Shown here: positions 37,181 through 46,281 of the stretch, one piece after another | How positions within the stretch are numbered: position 1 is the first letter of the stretch | Layout of the letters: each line of letters starts with the position of its first letter | The notes under the pieces: model-generated | Database searches by the model: none | What the model was told of the DNA's origin: nothing | The model's input: the letters and a program-made list of their open reading frames with translations, nothing else | Made by a program: the position numbers and the translations under genes | Source: Paraburkholderia sp. D15 | GTDB lineage: Bacteria; Pseudomonadota; Gammaproteobacteria; Burkholderiales; Burkholderiaceae | DNA: 64,000 nt | Assembly: GCF_029910215.1 (NCBI RefSeq) | Contig: NZ_CP110396.1 | Span: 2,852,001-2,916,000, forward strand | Direction of reading: 5' to 3'

Positions 37181-37850
37181 GAGACACATGTCCTGTATTA
37201 CGTGGCCGGCATGTCACGCGTGTTAAGCGCGGCATGGCGGGCCGGGCGGCGCAGCACCCTCGGGGCGCGCCGCCATGGAAAAAGGTTGGCACAGGCCCGG
37301 TGGCAAGGGCTTGAGCGCGCCGCGCAAAATCGCGGATTCGATGGAGAAGAAACGCGCTGATGTCGCTCAGACCGTGGGCGCGTAAAAGCTGAACACTCAG
37401 CTGCACAACTCGCGACGGCGAATGCAGGCGGCGCATTGCCGGAGTGACGGGATCGCCGGAAAGCGGCGGTCGAACAGTCGGGGGTGGTGCGGAGATACGG
37501 GGTTGAAACTGCCCGGGACTGCCTGATCTTGCCTCGGCCGATGCTGCCCGGGGTGCTATCTGGATGTGACCTGCGCTTGTTGCGCCGCGCACTGCATGGT
37601 ATCGGCTACCGCTGCCACCGAACTTATAGGCCGCAGCTATTCCAATATGATGCCCTAAATGGGCCGGATTGGATAGCAAAAACTTCCGCGCGAAGGCAAG
37701 TGCCCCGTCTGGCGGGGCTTTGCGGGGATGCGGGGCAGTGCGCGCCAGGCGCCTTGCATGGACGGCACGCCGCATCGGGCGGGTTCGCCTCGTTGCGCAC
37801 GAATCGCGGCCCAACGGGGCGCGCGCGGCACCGGTCTGCCCGGCGGCGCC
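37181..37850. other. Long intergenic stretch without a gene
   Basis: 670 nt between two small minus-strand genes. Open frames are present on both strands but none has a ribosome-binding site, family resemblance or consistent codon bias. It may contain the promoter of the 93-residue gene at its left end. Nothing else was resolved. Confidence 0.5.
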
Positions 37851-38069
37851 TCAGCGTGACGATTCGGCCACGCGCTTCTGCAATTCGCGCGACGCCGCGA
37901 GCGGAATGCGGGCGTCGTCCCAGACGGCCAGCCATTCGACTTCCTTCGCGGTGAAAATCTGACCGTGGTTGCGCAGCGTGTACTGCAACGAATCGATGAT
38001 GTGATTGCGGATGATTTCGGGCGTGCCTTCGTCGTCGAGCACGGCGCGAAACGCTTCGAGCGTGGCCAT
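37851..38069 (-). CDS. Small hypothetical protein
   Basis: 72 residues beginning MATLEAFRAVLDDEGTPEII. Predicted mostly helical, acidic, with no membrane segment. The start at 38069 has GGAG 7 nt upstream, a strong reason to accept it. I do not recognise a function. The longer frame to 38291 is not supported because it crosses the region upstream of the divergent YheO-type regulator. Confidence 0.7.
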   Translation of the reverse strand: MATLEAFRAVLDDEGTPEIIRNHIIDSLQYTLRNHGQIFTAKEVEWLAVWDDARIPLAASRELQKRVAESSR

Positions 38070-38262
38070 CGGTTGCTCCGTGAAATGGTAGAGCCTGTTA
38101 TCGCACGAAAAAAATCGGCTTGCCACGCGGTCAAAAATCGCCGCCGGGGGAGGGCGGGGAGAGGGCGTTGAAAGGGCAATTCGCGGCCCCGGGGCCGGAT
38201 GGCTACAATGGCGAGTTGCCGCGCGAGGCCGCCGGCCTTTTCCGTTCCTCAGCCACGTTTCC

Positions 38263-38907
38263 ATGCGCAAGACAACCGAGTCTCCTGTCAAAGATCTGCT
38301 GCTGCAGCGCTACGCGCCCATCGCCGACGGCATTGCGGCGCTGTTCTATCCGTGCGCCGAGGTGGTGATCCACGATCTGCGCGATCAGACCATCGTGTAT
38401 CTCGTGAACAATCTGTCGAAGCTGGAAGTCGGCGGTCCGTCGGTGCTCGACGAGGTGCACTACGCGGCGCGCGGCCAGACCATCGGGCCGTACGAGAAGC
38501 TGAACTGGGACGGGCGGCGCATGCGTTGCGTGAGCAACATCCTGTTCGACGACGCGGGCAAGCCCGCGGGCATGCTGTCCATCAACTTCAACATCGCCGT
38601 GTTCGAGGATGTGCGTTCGACGCTCGATCTGTTCATCAAGGGCGGCACGCTGAGCGACGCGCCGGCGGAAGATCTGTTCCGCGACGACTGGCAGGACCGC
38701 ATCAACACGTATCTGCACACGTGGCTGCGCGAGCGGCAGATCGGCATCAATGCGCTCACGCGCGAGCACAAGCGCGAGATCGTCGAGGCGTTGCACGCGC
38801 AAGGCGCGTTTCGCGGACGCAGTTCCGCGAACTACGTGGCGGCCGTGCTGACGATGGGACGCGCTACCGTCTACAAGATTCTGAAGCAGATGAAAGAGGG
38901 CGGTTGA
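38263..38907 (+). CDS. YheO/DauR-type transcriptional regulator
   Basis: 214 residues. An N-terminal PAS-like YheO domain (PIADGIAALFYPCAEVVIHDL..., SNILFDDAGKPAGMLSINFN, about 15-120) is followed by the C-terminal HTH typical of the family (IVEALHAQGAFRGRSSANYVA, then MGRATVYKILKQMK). DauR represses D-arginine use in Pseudomonas, but other members have unknown targets. No catabolic operon adjoins, so the target is open. Confidence 0.88.
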   Translation: MRKTTESPVKDLLLQRYAPIADGIAALFYPCAEVVIHDLRDQTIVYLVNNLSKLEVGGPSVLDEVHYAARGQTIGPYEKLNWDGRRMRCVSNILFDDAGKPAGMLSINFNIAVFEDVRSTLDLFIKGGTLSDAPAEDLFRDDWQDRINTYLHTWLRERQIGINALTREHKREIVEALHAQGAFRGRSSANYVAAVLTMGRATVYKILKQMKEGG

Positions 38908-39004
38908 ACCTCAGGCATGCGCCGCGCGGCCGGTAACGGCAAGCGGCCGGCAATCGTCAACCGGCAACATCAGATACCACACGCCAACAAGGAATCCCCG
39001 AACA

Positions 39005-39196
39005 ATGCATTACCGGCACTACAAAGGCGGCCTCTACGAACGGGTCTGCGAGGCGACGCTGGAGTCCGATCCCAGCGTCACGATGATCGTGTACAAAGCG
39101 GCCAACGGCACGATCTGGACGCGTCCGGCGTCGGTGTTTTTCGAACTCGTCGAGGTCGACGGCGTGAAGGTGCCGCGCTTCGCGGCGATCGACTGA
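39005..39196 (+). CDS. DUF1653 family protein
   Basis: 63 residues: HYRHYKGGLYERVCEATLESD, MIVYKAANGTIWTRPASVFFE, VKVPRF. This is the whole DUF1653 pattern (YRHYKG...Y.......W.RP...F), a small beta-barrel-like domain of unknown role found across Proteobacteria. ATG at 39005 with AAGGAA upstream. Confidence 0.88.
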   Translation: MHYRHYKGGLYERVCEATLESDPSVTMIVYKAANGTIWTRPASVFFELVEVDGVKVPRFAAID

Positions 39197-39296
39197 ACGC
39201 GCGCCTTCATCGCGTCCTTCATCGCGCCCGTCGTCATGCTCGTCGTCATGCATCCCCCACGCTAATCGTTACCCGTCAACAAAAAAGGAATTCCGA

Positions 39297-39491
39297 ATGC
39301 GTCTCCTGCTCGCCATCATCCTGCCGTGGTTCCAGTTCTTCACGATCGGCCGTCCCATCGCCGGGATCATCTGCCTGATTCTGCAGCTCACGGTGATCGG
39401 CTGGATTCCGGCCGCGATCTGGTCGGTCTATGCGCTGAGCCAGTACACCACCGACAAGAAAATCGCCGCGGCCATGCGCAATTCGCGCTAA
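39297..39491 (+). CDS. YqaE/Pmp3-like small membrane protein
   Basis: 64 residues with two membrane segments (LLLAIILPWFQFFTIG and GIICLILQLTVIGWIPAAIW), then YALSQY and a short basic tail, the layout of YqaE/Pmp3 proteolipids linked to membrane potential and salt stress in yeast and plants. AAGGAA precedes the ATG. Its stop overlaps by 4 nt with the stop of the convergent ferredoxin gene. Confidence 0.82.
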   Translation: MRLLLAIILPWFQFFTIGRPIAGIICLILQLTVIGWIPAAIWSVYALSQYTTDKKIAAAMRNSR

Positions 39492-39796
39492 CGCGGCGTC
39501 GATTCGACCGCGTCGGGCACGTCGATCACCAGGTCGGTTTCCGCGATCGCCACGCACGGCAGGATGTAGCCCTCGGCCTTTTCCTCGCGGCTGAGGCCGG
39601 GCCATTCGATCGTGTAGCGCACGCGTCCGGCGGTCAGCCGGCACATGCACGTGCGGCACGTGCCGTTGCGGCACGAACGCGGCAGGCGCAGATTCGCGAA
39701 GCCGGCGGCTTCGAGGAGAGTCAGCGAATCGGGCGCTTCGAAACGTTGGCCGAGCGGTTCGACGAGCACCATCGGCGGGCGGGTTGAATCGGACAT
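39488..39796 (-). CDS. Plant-type [2Fe-2S] ferredoxin
   Basis: 102 residues. The cluster motif CRNGTCRTC (Cys at about 42, 47 and 50) and a fourth Cys in ILPCVAIAETDLVIDV (about 81) match the adrenodoxin/plant-type fold. It carries electrons in the cytosol to an unknown partner; no reductase or oxygenase is adjacent. The first 20 residues are a short extension before VLVEPLGQRFEA. Confidence 0.9.
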   Translation of the reverse strand: MSDSTRPPMVLVEPLGQRFEAPDSLTLLEAAGFANLRLPRSCRNGTCRTCMCRLTAGRVRYTIEWPGLSREEKAEGYILPCVAIAETDLVIDVPDAVESTPR

Positions 39797-39948
39797 CGTG
39801 CGGGTCTGTGACGGGGTGCGTCACACTTTACACGGTGCGCGCGCCATGCAGCGCTTCGATGCGCGGTACTCGACGTGGCGCTTGAACGAACCGCTTCGGC
39901 GGATCGCTTCTGTAAGTCGGTTCAACGAAGCGCTTTAAAAACAGCGCC

Positions 39949-41925
39949 TCATTGAACCGTGCCGCCGCGTCGCAAATACCGGTACACCGTATTACGCGCC
40001 AATCCCAACTCGCGGGCGGCCGCCGACACGTTGCCGTCGAGCCGCGCGAGCGTCTGCGCGATCAACGTGGCCTGCCAGTCCTCCATCCTTCCAGGAGTCG
40101 TCGCCGCAGCCGCAGCCGCGGCAGACACCGGCGACACCGCATCGTCGCAATCCTGCAGAAAATCCTCGGGCAGATCGTCGAGTTCGATCTGCTCCGCGCC
40201 CTCGGCCATGATGCTCGCGGTACGCAGCACGTTGGCCATCTGCCGCAGATTGCCCGGCCAGCGGCATTGCGCGAAACGTTCGAGCACCGCCGCCGACACC
40301 CGCCGCGGCAAACGCTCCGCCTCCGGTTGCAAGGCGAGCATCCGCGCGACGAGGGCCGCGAGGTCGCTGCGCTCGCGCAGCGCCGGCAGCGTCACGACGA
40401 GTCCGTTGATCCGGTAGTACAGATCCTCGCGGAAGGTGCCCGCCTCGATCATCTCCCGCAGGTTGCGGTGGGTCGCGCAGACGATCCGCAGATCGACCGG
40501 AATCGCGCGTGTGCCGCCGAGCGGGACCACCGTGCGCTCCTGCAGCACGCGCATCAGCCGCACCTGCTGCGCCAGCGGCATGTCGCCGATTTCATCGAGA
40601 AATAGCGTGCCGCCGTCCGCCTGCACGATCTTGCCGACGCTGCCGCGTTTCTTCGCCCCCGTGAACGCGCCGTCTTCGTAACCGAACAGTTCCGCTTCGA
40701 TCAGCGTATCCGGCAGCGACGCGCAATTCAGCGCGACGAACGGCGCGCTACGCCGCGGCGAATCGTGATGGATCGCACGTGCGAGCCACTCCTTGCCCGT
40801 GCCGGTTTTGCCGAGCACGAGAATCGGAATATCGCGGCCGCGCAGTTTGGCCACGCGGCGAAGGACCGCGGCCATCTGGGCGTCGCCGGTATCGAGCGTG
40901 TCGAGCGTCGCAAGGGGGGCGGGCGGAGCGGGTTCGCCGCGCGACTGCGCCAGCGCCGCAGCTGGCGAGCTCGACGACGCACCCGCGCCGGATCCGCGCG
41001 ATGCGCCCAATCCCGCCGTCGCGACATCGTCCAGCGACCCCACATAGCGCGGCGCCGCATACTCGCCGCGCGCCACCACGCGCACGCCGCTCGGTAACGT
41101 CAGTTCGATGTTGTCGCCGGGCGCGCGCGTAATGCGCTGCATCAGCTTCGGGAACGCGATGCCGAACAGTGCGTCGATCGGCTGGCGTTGCAGTTCGGCC
41201 AGCGGCTGGCCGAATTGAAACAGCGCGCTGCGATTGGCCGACAGGAATGTGCCGTCCGGCGCGAACGCCGCGAGCCCTTCGAACAGCGTGCCGATGAATT
41301 CCGTGCGCGCGTGAAAATGGACGCGGATCGCATCGGCGAATTGATTGGAGAACAGATGATTCTCGATCATCTGCGCGGACATCCTGACGAGCGCCAGCGT
41401 GTGTTTGTGAAAGCCGCGCGTGTCGCCGCTCACGTCGAGCGCGCCGATCGCGCGGCCGAACGGATCGGCGATCGGCGCGCACGAGCAGGTGAGAATCCGG
41501 TTCGCATGCAGAAAGTGTTCGCCGCCGTGCACGACGGTCGGCTGACCGTCGACCAGCGCGGTGCCGATCGCATTGGTGCCGCGATCCGCCTCGGCCCATG
41601 ACACGCCCGGACACAGCGCGACGCGATTGGCCTTCTCGACGAAGTCGCTGTCGCCGAGGCTATGCAGGATCACACCCTGGCTGTCGGTGAGCAGCACCAT
41701 GCTCTGCGTGTCGACGATCTGCGCGTGCAGCGTCTCCATCACCGGCAACGCGTGCGTGTACAACGACTGATTGCGTTCGACCAGCTCACGCAACGCGAGC
41801 TGGCGCAGCGGATGGAAGTCCGGCGTTTCCGACGCGCGCAGCCCGATCTCGAGCGAGCGCGCGTGAGCTTGCGCGATGACGTCTGGCCGGCCGATGCTGG
41901 CCGGCGAGGCAGGGCGATGGGTCAA
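39949..41925 (-). CDS. Sigma-54-dependent activator, AcoR type
   Basis: 658 residues. N-terminal GAF-containing sensor (about 50-220: SQGVILHSLGDSDF, GTNAIGTAL, HFLHANRILTCSCAPIADPFGR), then a PAS-like segment, then an AAA+ domain with Walker A GKTGTGKEWLARAI, the sigma-54 contact GAFTGAKKRG, and Walker B LFLDEIGDM. The Fis-type HTH (VSAAARELGLARNTVYRYLR) closes the protein. Translation most likely starts at TTG 41925, which has GGAGA 7 nt upstream. AcoR relatives activate acetoin, glycerol or alcohol use, but no target is next to it. Confidence 0.9.
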   Translation of the reverse strand: MTHRPASPASIGRPDVIAQAHARSLEIGLRASETPDFHPLRQLALRELVERNQSLYTHALPVMETLHAQIVDTQSMVLLTDSQGVILHSLGDSDFVEKANRVALCPGVSWAEADRGTNAIGTALVDGQPTVVHGGEHFLHANRILTCSCAPIADPFGRAIGALDVSGDTRGFHKHTLALVRMSAQMIENHLFSNQFADAIRVHFHARTEFIGTLFEGLAAFAPDGTFLSANRSALFQFGQPLAELQRQPIDALFGIAFPKLMQRITRAPGDNIELTLPSGVRVVARGEYAAPRYVGSLDDVATAGLGASRGSGAGASSSSPAAALAQSRGEPAPPAPLATLDTLDTGDAQMAAVLRRVAKLRGRDIPILVLGKTGTGKEWLARAIHHDSPRRSAPFVALNCASLPDTLIEAELFGYEDGAFTGAKKRGSVGKIVQADGGTLFLDEIGDMPLAQQVRLMRVLQERTVVPLGGTRAIPVDLRIVCATHRNLREMIEAGTFREDLYYRINGLVVTLPALRERSDLAALVARMLALQPEAERLPRRVSAAVLERFAQCRWPGNLRQMANVLRTASIMAEGAEQIELDDLPEDFLQDCDDAVSPVSAAAAAAATTPGRMEDWQATLIAQTLARLDGNVSAAARELGLARNTVYRYLRRGGTVQ

Positions 41926-42394
41926 AGCTTGTCTCCGGTAATCGGATTCGACGGGTGCGTTGCCCGCGATCGGTGCCGCAACGCAACATGGCATGCCGCG
42001 GCTCAAGACCGATATTACAGGACGAAGCGGATTGCGCGCGGCGAAGAAAAACCTTGCACGGGCCGCGCGGCACACCGCAAAAAAACCGCGCCTCGCACCA
42101 GAAGCAGGCACGCGGCAGGCACGCAGCAGGCACGCGGCAAGCAAACGGCAACCTGACAACTAGCGCTCGATCAACCCAACGACAAGGAAAACTTGCGCCG
42201 CGCCAGAACTCGTCTAGAGTGAATCAAATCACCTTTCGCAAGCCGCGCAGCGCGCGGCGGACATCGTCAGGTGATCAGCCCGCGTCGCTCGCATTGGACA
42301 AGGAGGAAGCAGCGGCAGGCGCGATCAGTCGCAACCGGCATGCGCATAACCCGGCGATATTCATGCGCGGCGCCCAACCTTGCAGGTGACTCCC
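41926..42394. other. Divergent intergenic region upstream of the sigma-54 activator
   Basis: 469 nt between the activator and the DUF1488 gene. It holds an 11-bp tandem repeat at 42104-42147 and otherwise no gene. A frame on the minus strand continues through it but has no ribosome-binding site and an atypical composition. Confidence 0.6.
42104..42147. repeat. 11-bp tandem repeat upstream of the sigma-54 activator
   Basis: GCAGGCACGCG twice with one near-copy between (42104-42136) and a degenerate fourth unit (42137-42147). The 11-bp period is close to one DNA helical turn, so a protein binding each unit would sit on one face. It lies about 180 nt before the activator start. Confidence 0.75.
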
Positions 42395-42685
42395 ATGCAG
42401 ATCCTGTTCCCGAACGAATCTCCCGAATATTCCGGCCGCGAACTCACGCTGGCTTTCCCGGCCATGGTCGATGGGCAAAGGGTGGAATGCATGATCACCG
42501 CTGAAGCGCTGGAGGACCATTTCGGCGCCGCATCGCCACGACTCGAAGACATGGTCGGCGCATTCGACGCGCATCGCGCGCGGATCGAAGCCGCCACGCG
42601 GCGTCTGCTGTCGGAAACGCGCGCGCAGTGCCTCGTGCTGAGAAGCGGCTACGTGCGCTTCTACGAGGCGAACTGGCGGAACTGA
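42395..42685 (+). CDS. DUF1488 family protein
   Basis: 96 residues. ILFPNESPEYSGRELTLAFPAMVDGQRVECMIT and the ALEDHFGA block, with a C-terminal helix holding FDAHRARIEAATRRLL, fit DUF1488, a small family of unknown function common in Burkholderiales. The start at 42395 has AGGTGA upstream. No membrane segment. Confidence 0.85.
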   Translation: MQILFPNESPEYSGRELTLAFPAMVDGQRVECMITAEALEDHFGAASPRLEDMVGAFDAHRARIEAATRRLLSETRAQCLVLRSGYVRFYEANWRN

Positions 42686-42761
42686 AGCCGGCCCTCGAAA
42701 CCGGCGCCCGGAATCATCGCGGGAACGGGCCGGCCTGGAGCGGACCCGGACGGCGCGAGCG

Positions 42762-43292
42762 TCAGATCATGCGCCGCAGCGTCCGGTCCTTGAAGATCGC
42801 GTGATGCGCGATCGCGGCCAGCGCGTGCAGGCCGATCACCCAGTAGAACGCATTGCCGAGCCATTCATGCGCGCCCTTGAGCAAGGGCCGCGCGGCCGGG
42901 TCCGCGCCGATCAGCGTGTAACTCACGTTGACCCACGCGAGCGTGACCGGATGGCCGCCCGCATTGATCATCAAGATACCGAGCAGCGGCTGCGCGAAGA
43001 TAAACACGTACAGCGCGAGATGCGCCGCGCGCGCCAGAAACGCGAGCAGCCGGTTAGTGTCGATCTCGGCGGGCGCGCCGGCCCACAGACGCCATAACAG
43101 CCGCAGCACGGCAAGGCCGAGCACGAGATTGCCGGCGCAGAAATGCACGTTGCTCCAGAACACGCGGCTGTCGCTGCCTTTCGGGCCACGGATTTCGATC
43201 GCCAGATAGGCGAGCGCGACGAGCAGAAAAATCGCCCAGTGAAAGAAGATGGCGGGCTTTGTATAGCGATCCGTTTCGCGCGGATAGGGCAT
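42762..43292 (-). CDS. Cytochrome b561
   Basis: 176 residues, four membrane helices. Histidines expected to bind two b-type hemes are seen in the first helix (IFFHWAIFLL), in VHFCAGNLVLG and in the last helix (WVIGLHALAAIAHHAIFKDR). The enzyme passes electrons at the cytoplasmic membrane, in E. coli from superoxide to quinone. The family normally spans about 175 residues, so it is complete. It stands alone on the minus strand. Confidence 0.9.
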   Translation of the reverse strand: MPYPRETDRYTKPAIFFHWAIFLLVALAYLAIEIRGPKGSDSRVFWSNVHFCAGNLVLGLAVLRLLWRLWAGAPAEIDTNRLLAFLARAAHLALYVFIFAQPLLGILMINAGGHPVTLAWVNVSYTLIGADPAARPLLKGAHEWLGNAFYWVIGLHALAAIAHHAIFKDRTLRRMI

Positions 43293-43501
43293 GCGGGGCT
43301 CCTGGGTGCGGGGCGAGCGTTTTTATCGATCGTCGGATGATAAACGGCGCCCGTGTCAAACGGGCGCCGCCCAAAAAAAGCTCGCGGATGCAGGTGGGAG
43401 CGCGCTGCTTTGGCGGCACGTCTTCGGCGCGCGTCGAACGGCGCGGCGCGCTGACGGCCTGACGCGCTGGCTAATCGCTCACTCGCTTATTCCTTACCCG
43501 C

Positions 43502-44803
43502 TCACTCGCTGCCGAGATAGAAATAACGGAACAGGAAGATCACGGCGATGATCCACACCACCAGCTTGACCTTGCGCGCCTGACCCGTCAGCAGCTTCAG
43601 GCCCGCGTACGAGATGAAGCCGAACGCGACGCCGTTGGCGATCGAGTAGGTGAACGGCATCAGCAAGGCGGTCAGCGCGGCCGGGACGACTTCGGTCGCA
43701 TCGTCCCACGGCAGGTCGAGCATTTCGCGCAGCATCAGGCACGACACGTAGAGCAGCGCCGGTGCCGTCGCGTAGCCGGGCACCACGCCCGCCAGCGGCG
43801 CGAAGAACAGCGCCGCGAGAAACAGCACCGCGACGGTCAGCGCGGTGACGCCGGTGCGGCCGCCCGCCTGCACGCCCGACGCGCTTTCGATATACGCGGT
43901 GGTCGACGAGGTGCCGAGCATCGAGCCGGCGAGAATCGCGGTACTGTCGGCCAGCAGCGCGCGGTTCAGGCGGTGCATCTTGCCTTCCACCAGCAGCCCC
44001 GCGCGATTGGCGACACCCATCAGCGTGCCGGTCGCATCGAACAGTTCGACGAGGAAGAACACCAGGATCACGTTCAGCACGCCGCTCGACAGCGCGCCGC
44101 GAATGTCGAGCTGGAACAGCGTCGGCGAGATGGACGGCGGCGCGGAGACGATCCCGTTGAAGTGATTGCCGCCGAAGAAAAAGCTCAGCACCGTCACGCC
44201 GACGATGCCGATCAGGATCGCGCCGCGCACGCGCAGATAGTCGAGCGTGACGATCGCGAAGAAGCCGATCACCGCGAGAATCACATGCGGGTTGTGCAGA
44301 TCGCCGAGGGTCACGAGGGTGGCCGGATTGCCGACCACCACGCCGGCCGTCTTCAGCGAGATGATCGCGAGAAAGAGGCCGATACCGCCGGTGATGGCGA
44401 TCCGTATCGAATGCGGAATGCCGTTGACGATCACCTCGCGCACGCGGAACAGCGTGACGATCAGGAACAGGCAGCCGGAGATGAACACCGCGCCGAGCGC
44501 GGCCTGCCACGTGAAGCCCATGCCCTTGACCACCGTGTACGCGAAGTACGCGTTCAGACCCATGCCGGGCGCGAGCGCGATCGGGTAATTGGCATACAGA
44601 CCCATGATCACCGAGGCCAGCGCGGCCACGATGCAGGTCGCGACGAACACCGCCTCTTTCGGCATGCCGGCGTCGCCGAGAATCGCCGGGTTGACGAAGA
44701 TGATGTAGGCCATCGTCAGGAAGGTGGTGAACCCTGCGAGCACTTCGGTGCGCAGGTTGGTGCCGGCGGCTTCGAAGCCGAAGTAGCGTTTGATGGCGTC
44801 CAT
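43502..44803 (-). CDS. NCS2 (AzgA-type) purine permease
   Basis: 433 residues, about 12-14 membrane segments. TFLTMAYIIFVNPAIL, LAPGMGLNAYFAYTVV and ELFDATGTLMGVANRAG are hallmarks of the guanine/hypoxanthine/adenine permeases. GTSSTTAYIESASGVQAGGRTG in the second half confirms this branch. It brings purine bases in by proton symport. The start MDAIKRYFGFEAAGT at 44803 matches relatives; the longer frame is not needed. No purine catabolic gene adjoins it. Confidence 0.92.
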   Translation of the reverse strand: MDAIKRYFGFEAAGTNLRTEVLAGFTTFLTMAYIIFVNPAILGDAGMPKEAVFVATCIVAALASVIMGLYANYPIALAPGMGLNAYFAYTVVKGMGFTWQAALGAVFISGCLFLIVTLFRVREVIVNGIPHSIRIAITGGIGLFLAIISLKTAGVVVGNPATLVTLGDLHNPHVILAVIGFFAIVTLDYLRVRGAILIGIVGVTVLSFFFGGNHFNGIVSAPPSISPTLFQLDIRGALSSGVLNVILVFFLVELFDATGTLMGVANRAGLLVEGKMHRLNRALLADSTAILAGSMLGTSSTTAYIESASGVQAGGRTGVTALTVAVLFLAALFFAPLAGVVPGYATAPALLYVSCLMLREMLDLPWDDATEVVPAALTALLMPFTYSIANGVAFGFISYAGLKLLTGQARKVKLVVWIIAVIFLFRYFYLGSE

Positions 44804-45080
44804 GTGGCGAGTCTCTCGTCGTTCGGAAAGCGTTTGTTGTGGTTGGGACGAAGGCGGTGGCCCTCTGCGGGGCATGCCGGAGGGGCGAGATGATACCTTG
44901 CCAGCGCGAGGGGCGGCGCGGCAAGTGGATTTACGAAGTTGTGGGCGGGGTGTTGAAAGGAACGCGCGCGTACCGGCGCGACCACCGCGTGGCCGGCACG
45001 CGGCGGTTGCCCGATTGCGGTATGCCTACCGAGTGCCTATCGCGTGCCGACCGCGTGCCGACCGCGTGCCTACCGCGCGA

Positions 45081-45341
45081 TCACTGCGTCACCGTCGCGC
45101 CGGCCGCTTGCGCACGGCGCGCGGCGACGATGCGTCCCGCGCGCTGGGCATTGCTCGGGTAGTCGATCCAGTCGAGCGGATCGTAGCCGGCGGCGAGCCA
45201 GTCGGCGAGATCGGCCTTGACCTCCGCGCGCGTTTTCGGCGCCGACGGGTCGTTCGAATGCGCCGGCGTTTGCGCGAAGGCGATGTTCATGCTCATGGCG
45301 GTCAACAACGCGCCGAGTCCAGCGAGGGATGCGATTTTCAT
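45081..45341 (-). CDS. DUF4148 periplasmic protein
   Basis: 86 residues. Signal peptide MKIASLAGLGALLTAMSMNIAFAQ with cleavage after FAQ or AFA, then the DUF4148 helix block KTRAEVKADLADWLAAGYDPLDWIDYPSN. These short exported proteins abound in Burkholderia and have no known role. The start at 45341 has GGGAG 8 nt upstream; the longer frame is rejected for lack of a site. Confidence 0.88.
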   Translation of the reverse strand: MKIASLAGLGALLTAMSMNIAFAQTPAHSNDPSAPKTRAEVKADLADWLAAGYDPLDWIDYPSNAQRAGRIVAARRAQAAGATVTQ

Positions 45342-45507
45342 GACGAGCTCCCGGGGAGCGTTAAAAATAATGCCGCATTCTAGTTTTTGCCCTACAGGTC
45401 GAGTAATGCGGCCCGAAGCAATGCACTGTTTCCGACGCTGGATCAATTCATCCCACGTCAATGCGACGCCTATGCCACGCCGATGCGCGCGTTCGATCCG
45501 CCGAGGC

Positions 45508-46281
45508 TCACGCGGGCGGCGGCCGGCTGAAGCGGTCCAGCACCGCGCTCAGCAGATCGATCGGCAGCGGAAACACGATCGTCGAATTCTTGTCGGCGGC
45601 GATCGTCGTGAGCGTCTGCAGATAGCGCAACTGCATCGCCTGCGGCTGCCTCGCCAGCGTCTGCGCGGCTTCCAGCAGATGCTGCGAGGCCTGCAGTTCG
45701 CCTTCCGCGTGAATCACCTTGGCGCGCCGCTCGCGCTCCGCTTCCGCCTGACGGGCGATCGCGCGGATCATCGTTTCGTTGATGTCCACGTGCTTGATCT
45801 CGACGATCGATACCTTGATGCCCCACGCGTCGGTCTGCGCGTCGAGCACCTTCTGGATGTCGGCGTTCAACTGTTCGCGGTCGGCCAGCAGTTCGTCGAG
45901 TTCGTGCTTGCCGAGCACCGCGCGCAGCGTCGTTTGCGACAACTGGCTGGTCGCCTCGAAATAGCGCGCCACCTGGATCACCGCCTTTTCCGGATCGACG
46001 ACGCGGAAGTACACCACCGCGTTGACCTTCACCGACACGTTGTCGCGCGTGATCACGTCCTGCGGCGGCACGTCGAACACGACGGTGCGCAGATCCATGC
46101 GCACGGCCTGCTGCACGACCGGGATGATCAGCACGAGGCCCGGGCCCTTGACCTTCCAGAAGCGTCCGAGCATGAAGACGACGCCGCGTTCGTACTCGCG
46201 GAAAATCCGGATCGACGAGGCAATCAGCGCGGCGACCAGCAGAATGAGAATGCTGCTGAAGCCGAAGGTGAAACCGATCAT
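45508..46281 (-). CDS. Slipin (stomatin/band 7 family)
   Basis: 257 residues. One N-terminal membrane hairpin ([14 protein letters not shown]), then the SPFH/band 7 domain ([52 protein letters not shown]) and a coiled helix rich in Ala, Glu and Arg (about 175-215). Slipins form membrane scaffold oligomers. The ATG overlaps the NfeD stop (ATGA); slipin and NfeD protease pairs are a conserved operon in bacteria and archaea, where NfeD cleaves the slipin tail. Confidence 0.92.
   Translation of the reverse strand: MIGFTFGFSSILILLVAALIASSIRIFREYERGVVFMLGRFWKVKGPGLVLIIPVVQQAVRMDLRTVVFDVPPQDVITRDNVSVKVNAVVYFRVVDPEKAVIQVARYFEATSQLSQTTLRAVLGKHELDELLADREQLNADIQKVLDAQTDAWGIKVSIVEIKHVDINETMIRAIARQAEAERERRAKVIHAEGELQASQHLLEAAQTLARQPQAMQLRYLQTLTTIAADKNSTIVFPLPIDLLSAVLDRFSRPPPA

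Noticed and set aside
37484-37954. Plus-strand frame in the long gap before the YheO-type regulator
   Set aside because: No start site, no motifs, and it runs over the accepted 72-residue gene on the other strand.
42104-42136. GGCACG within the 11-bp repeat as sigma-54 -24 elements
   Set aside because: The TTGC -12 element at the right distance is missing.
41926-42159. N-terminal extension of the sigma-54 activator to an ATG at 42159
   Set aside because: Crosses the 11-bp repeat, has Cys/Arg-rich composition and no ribosome site; the TTG at 41925 has a strong one.
44804-45080. Possible purine riboswitch ahead of the NCS2 permease
   Set aside because: I could not find the paired stems or conserved core bases, and such riboswitches are rare in this group.
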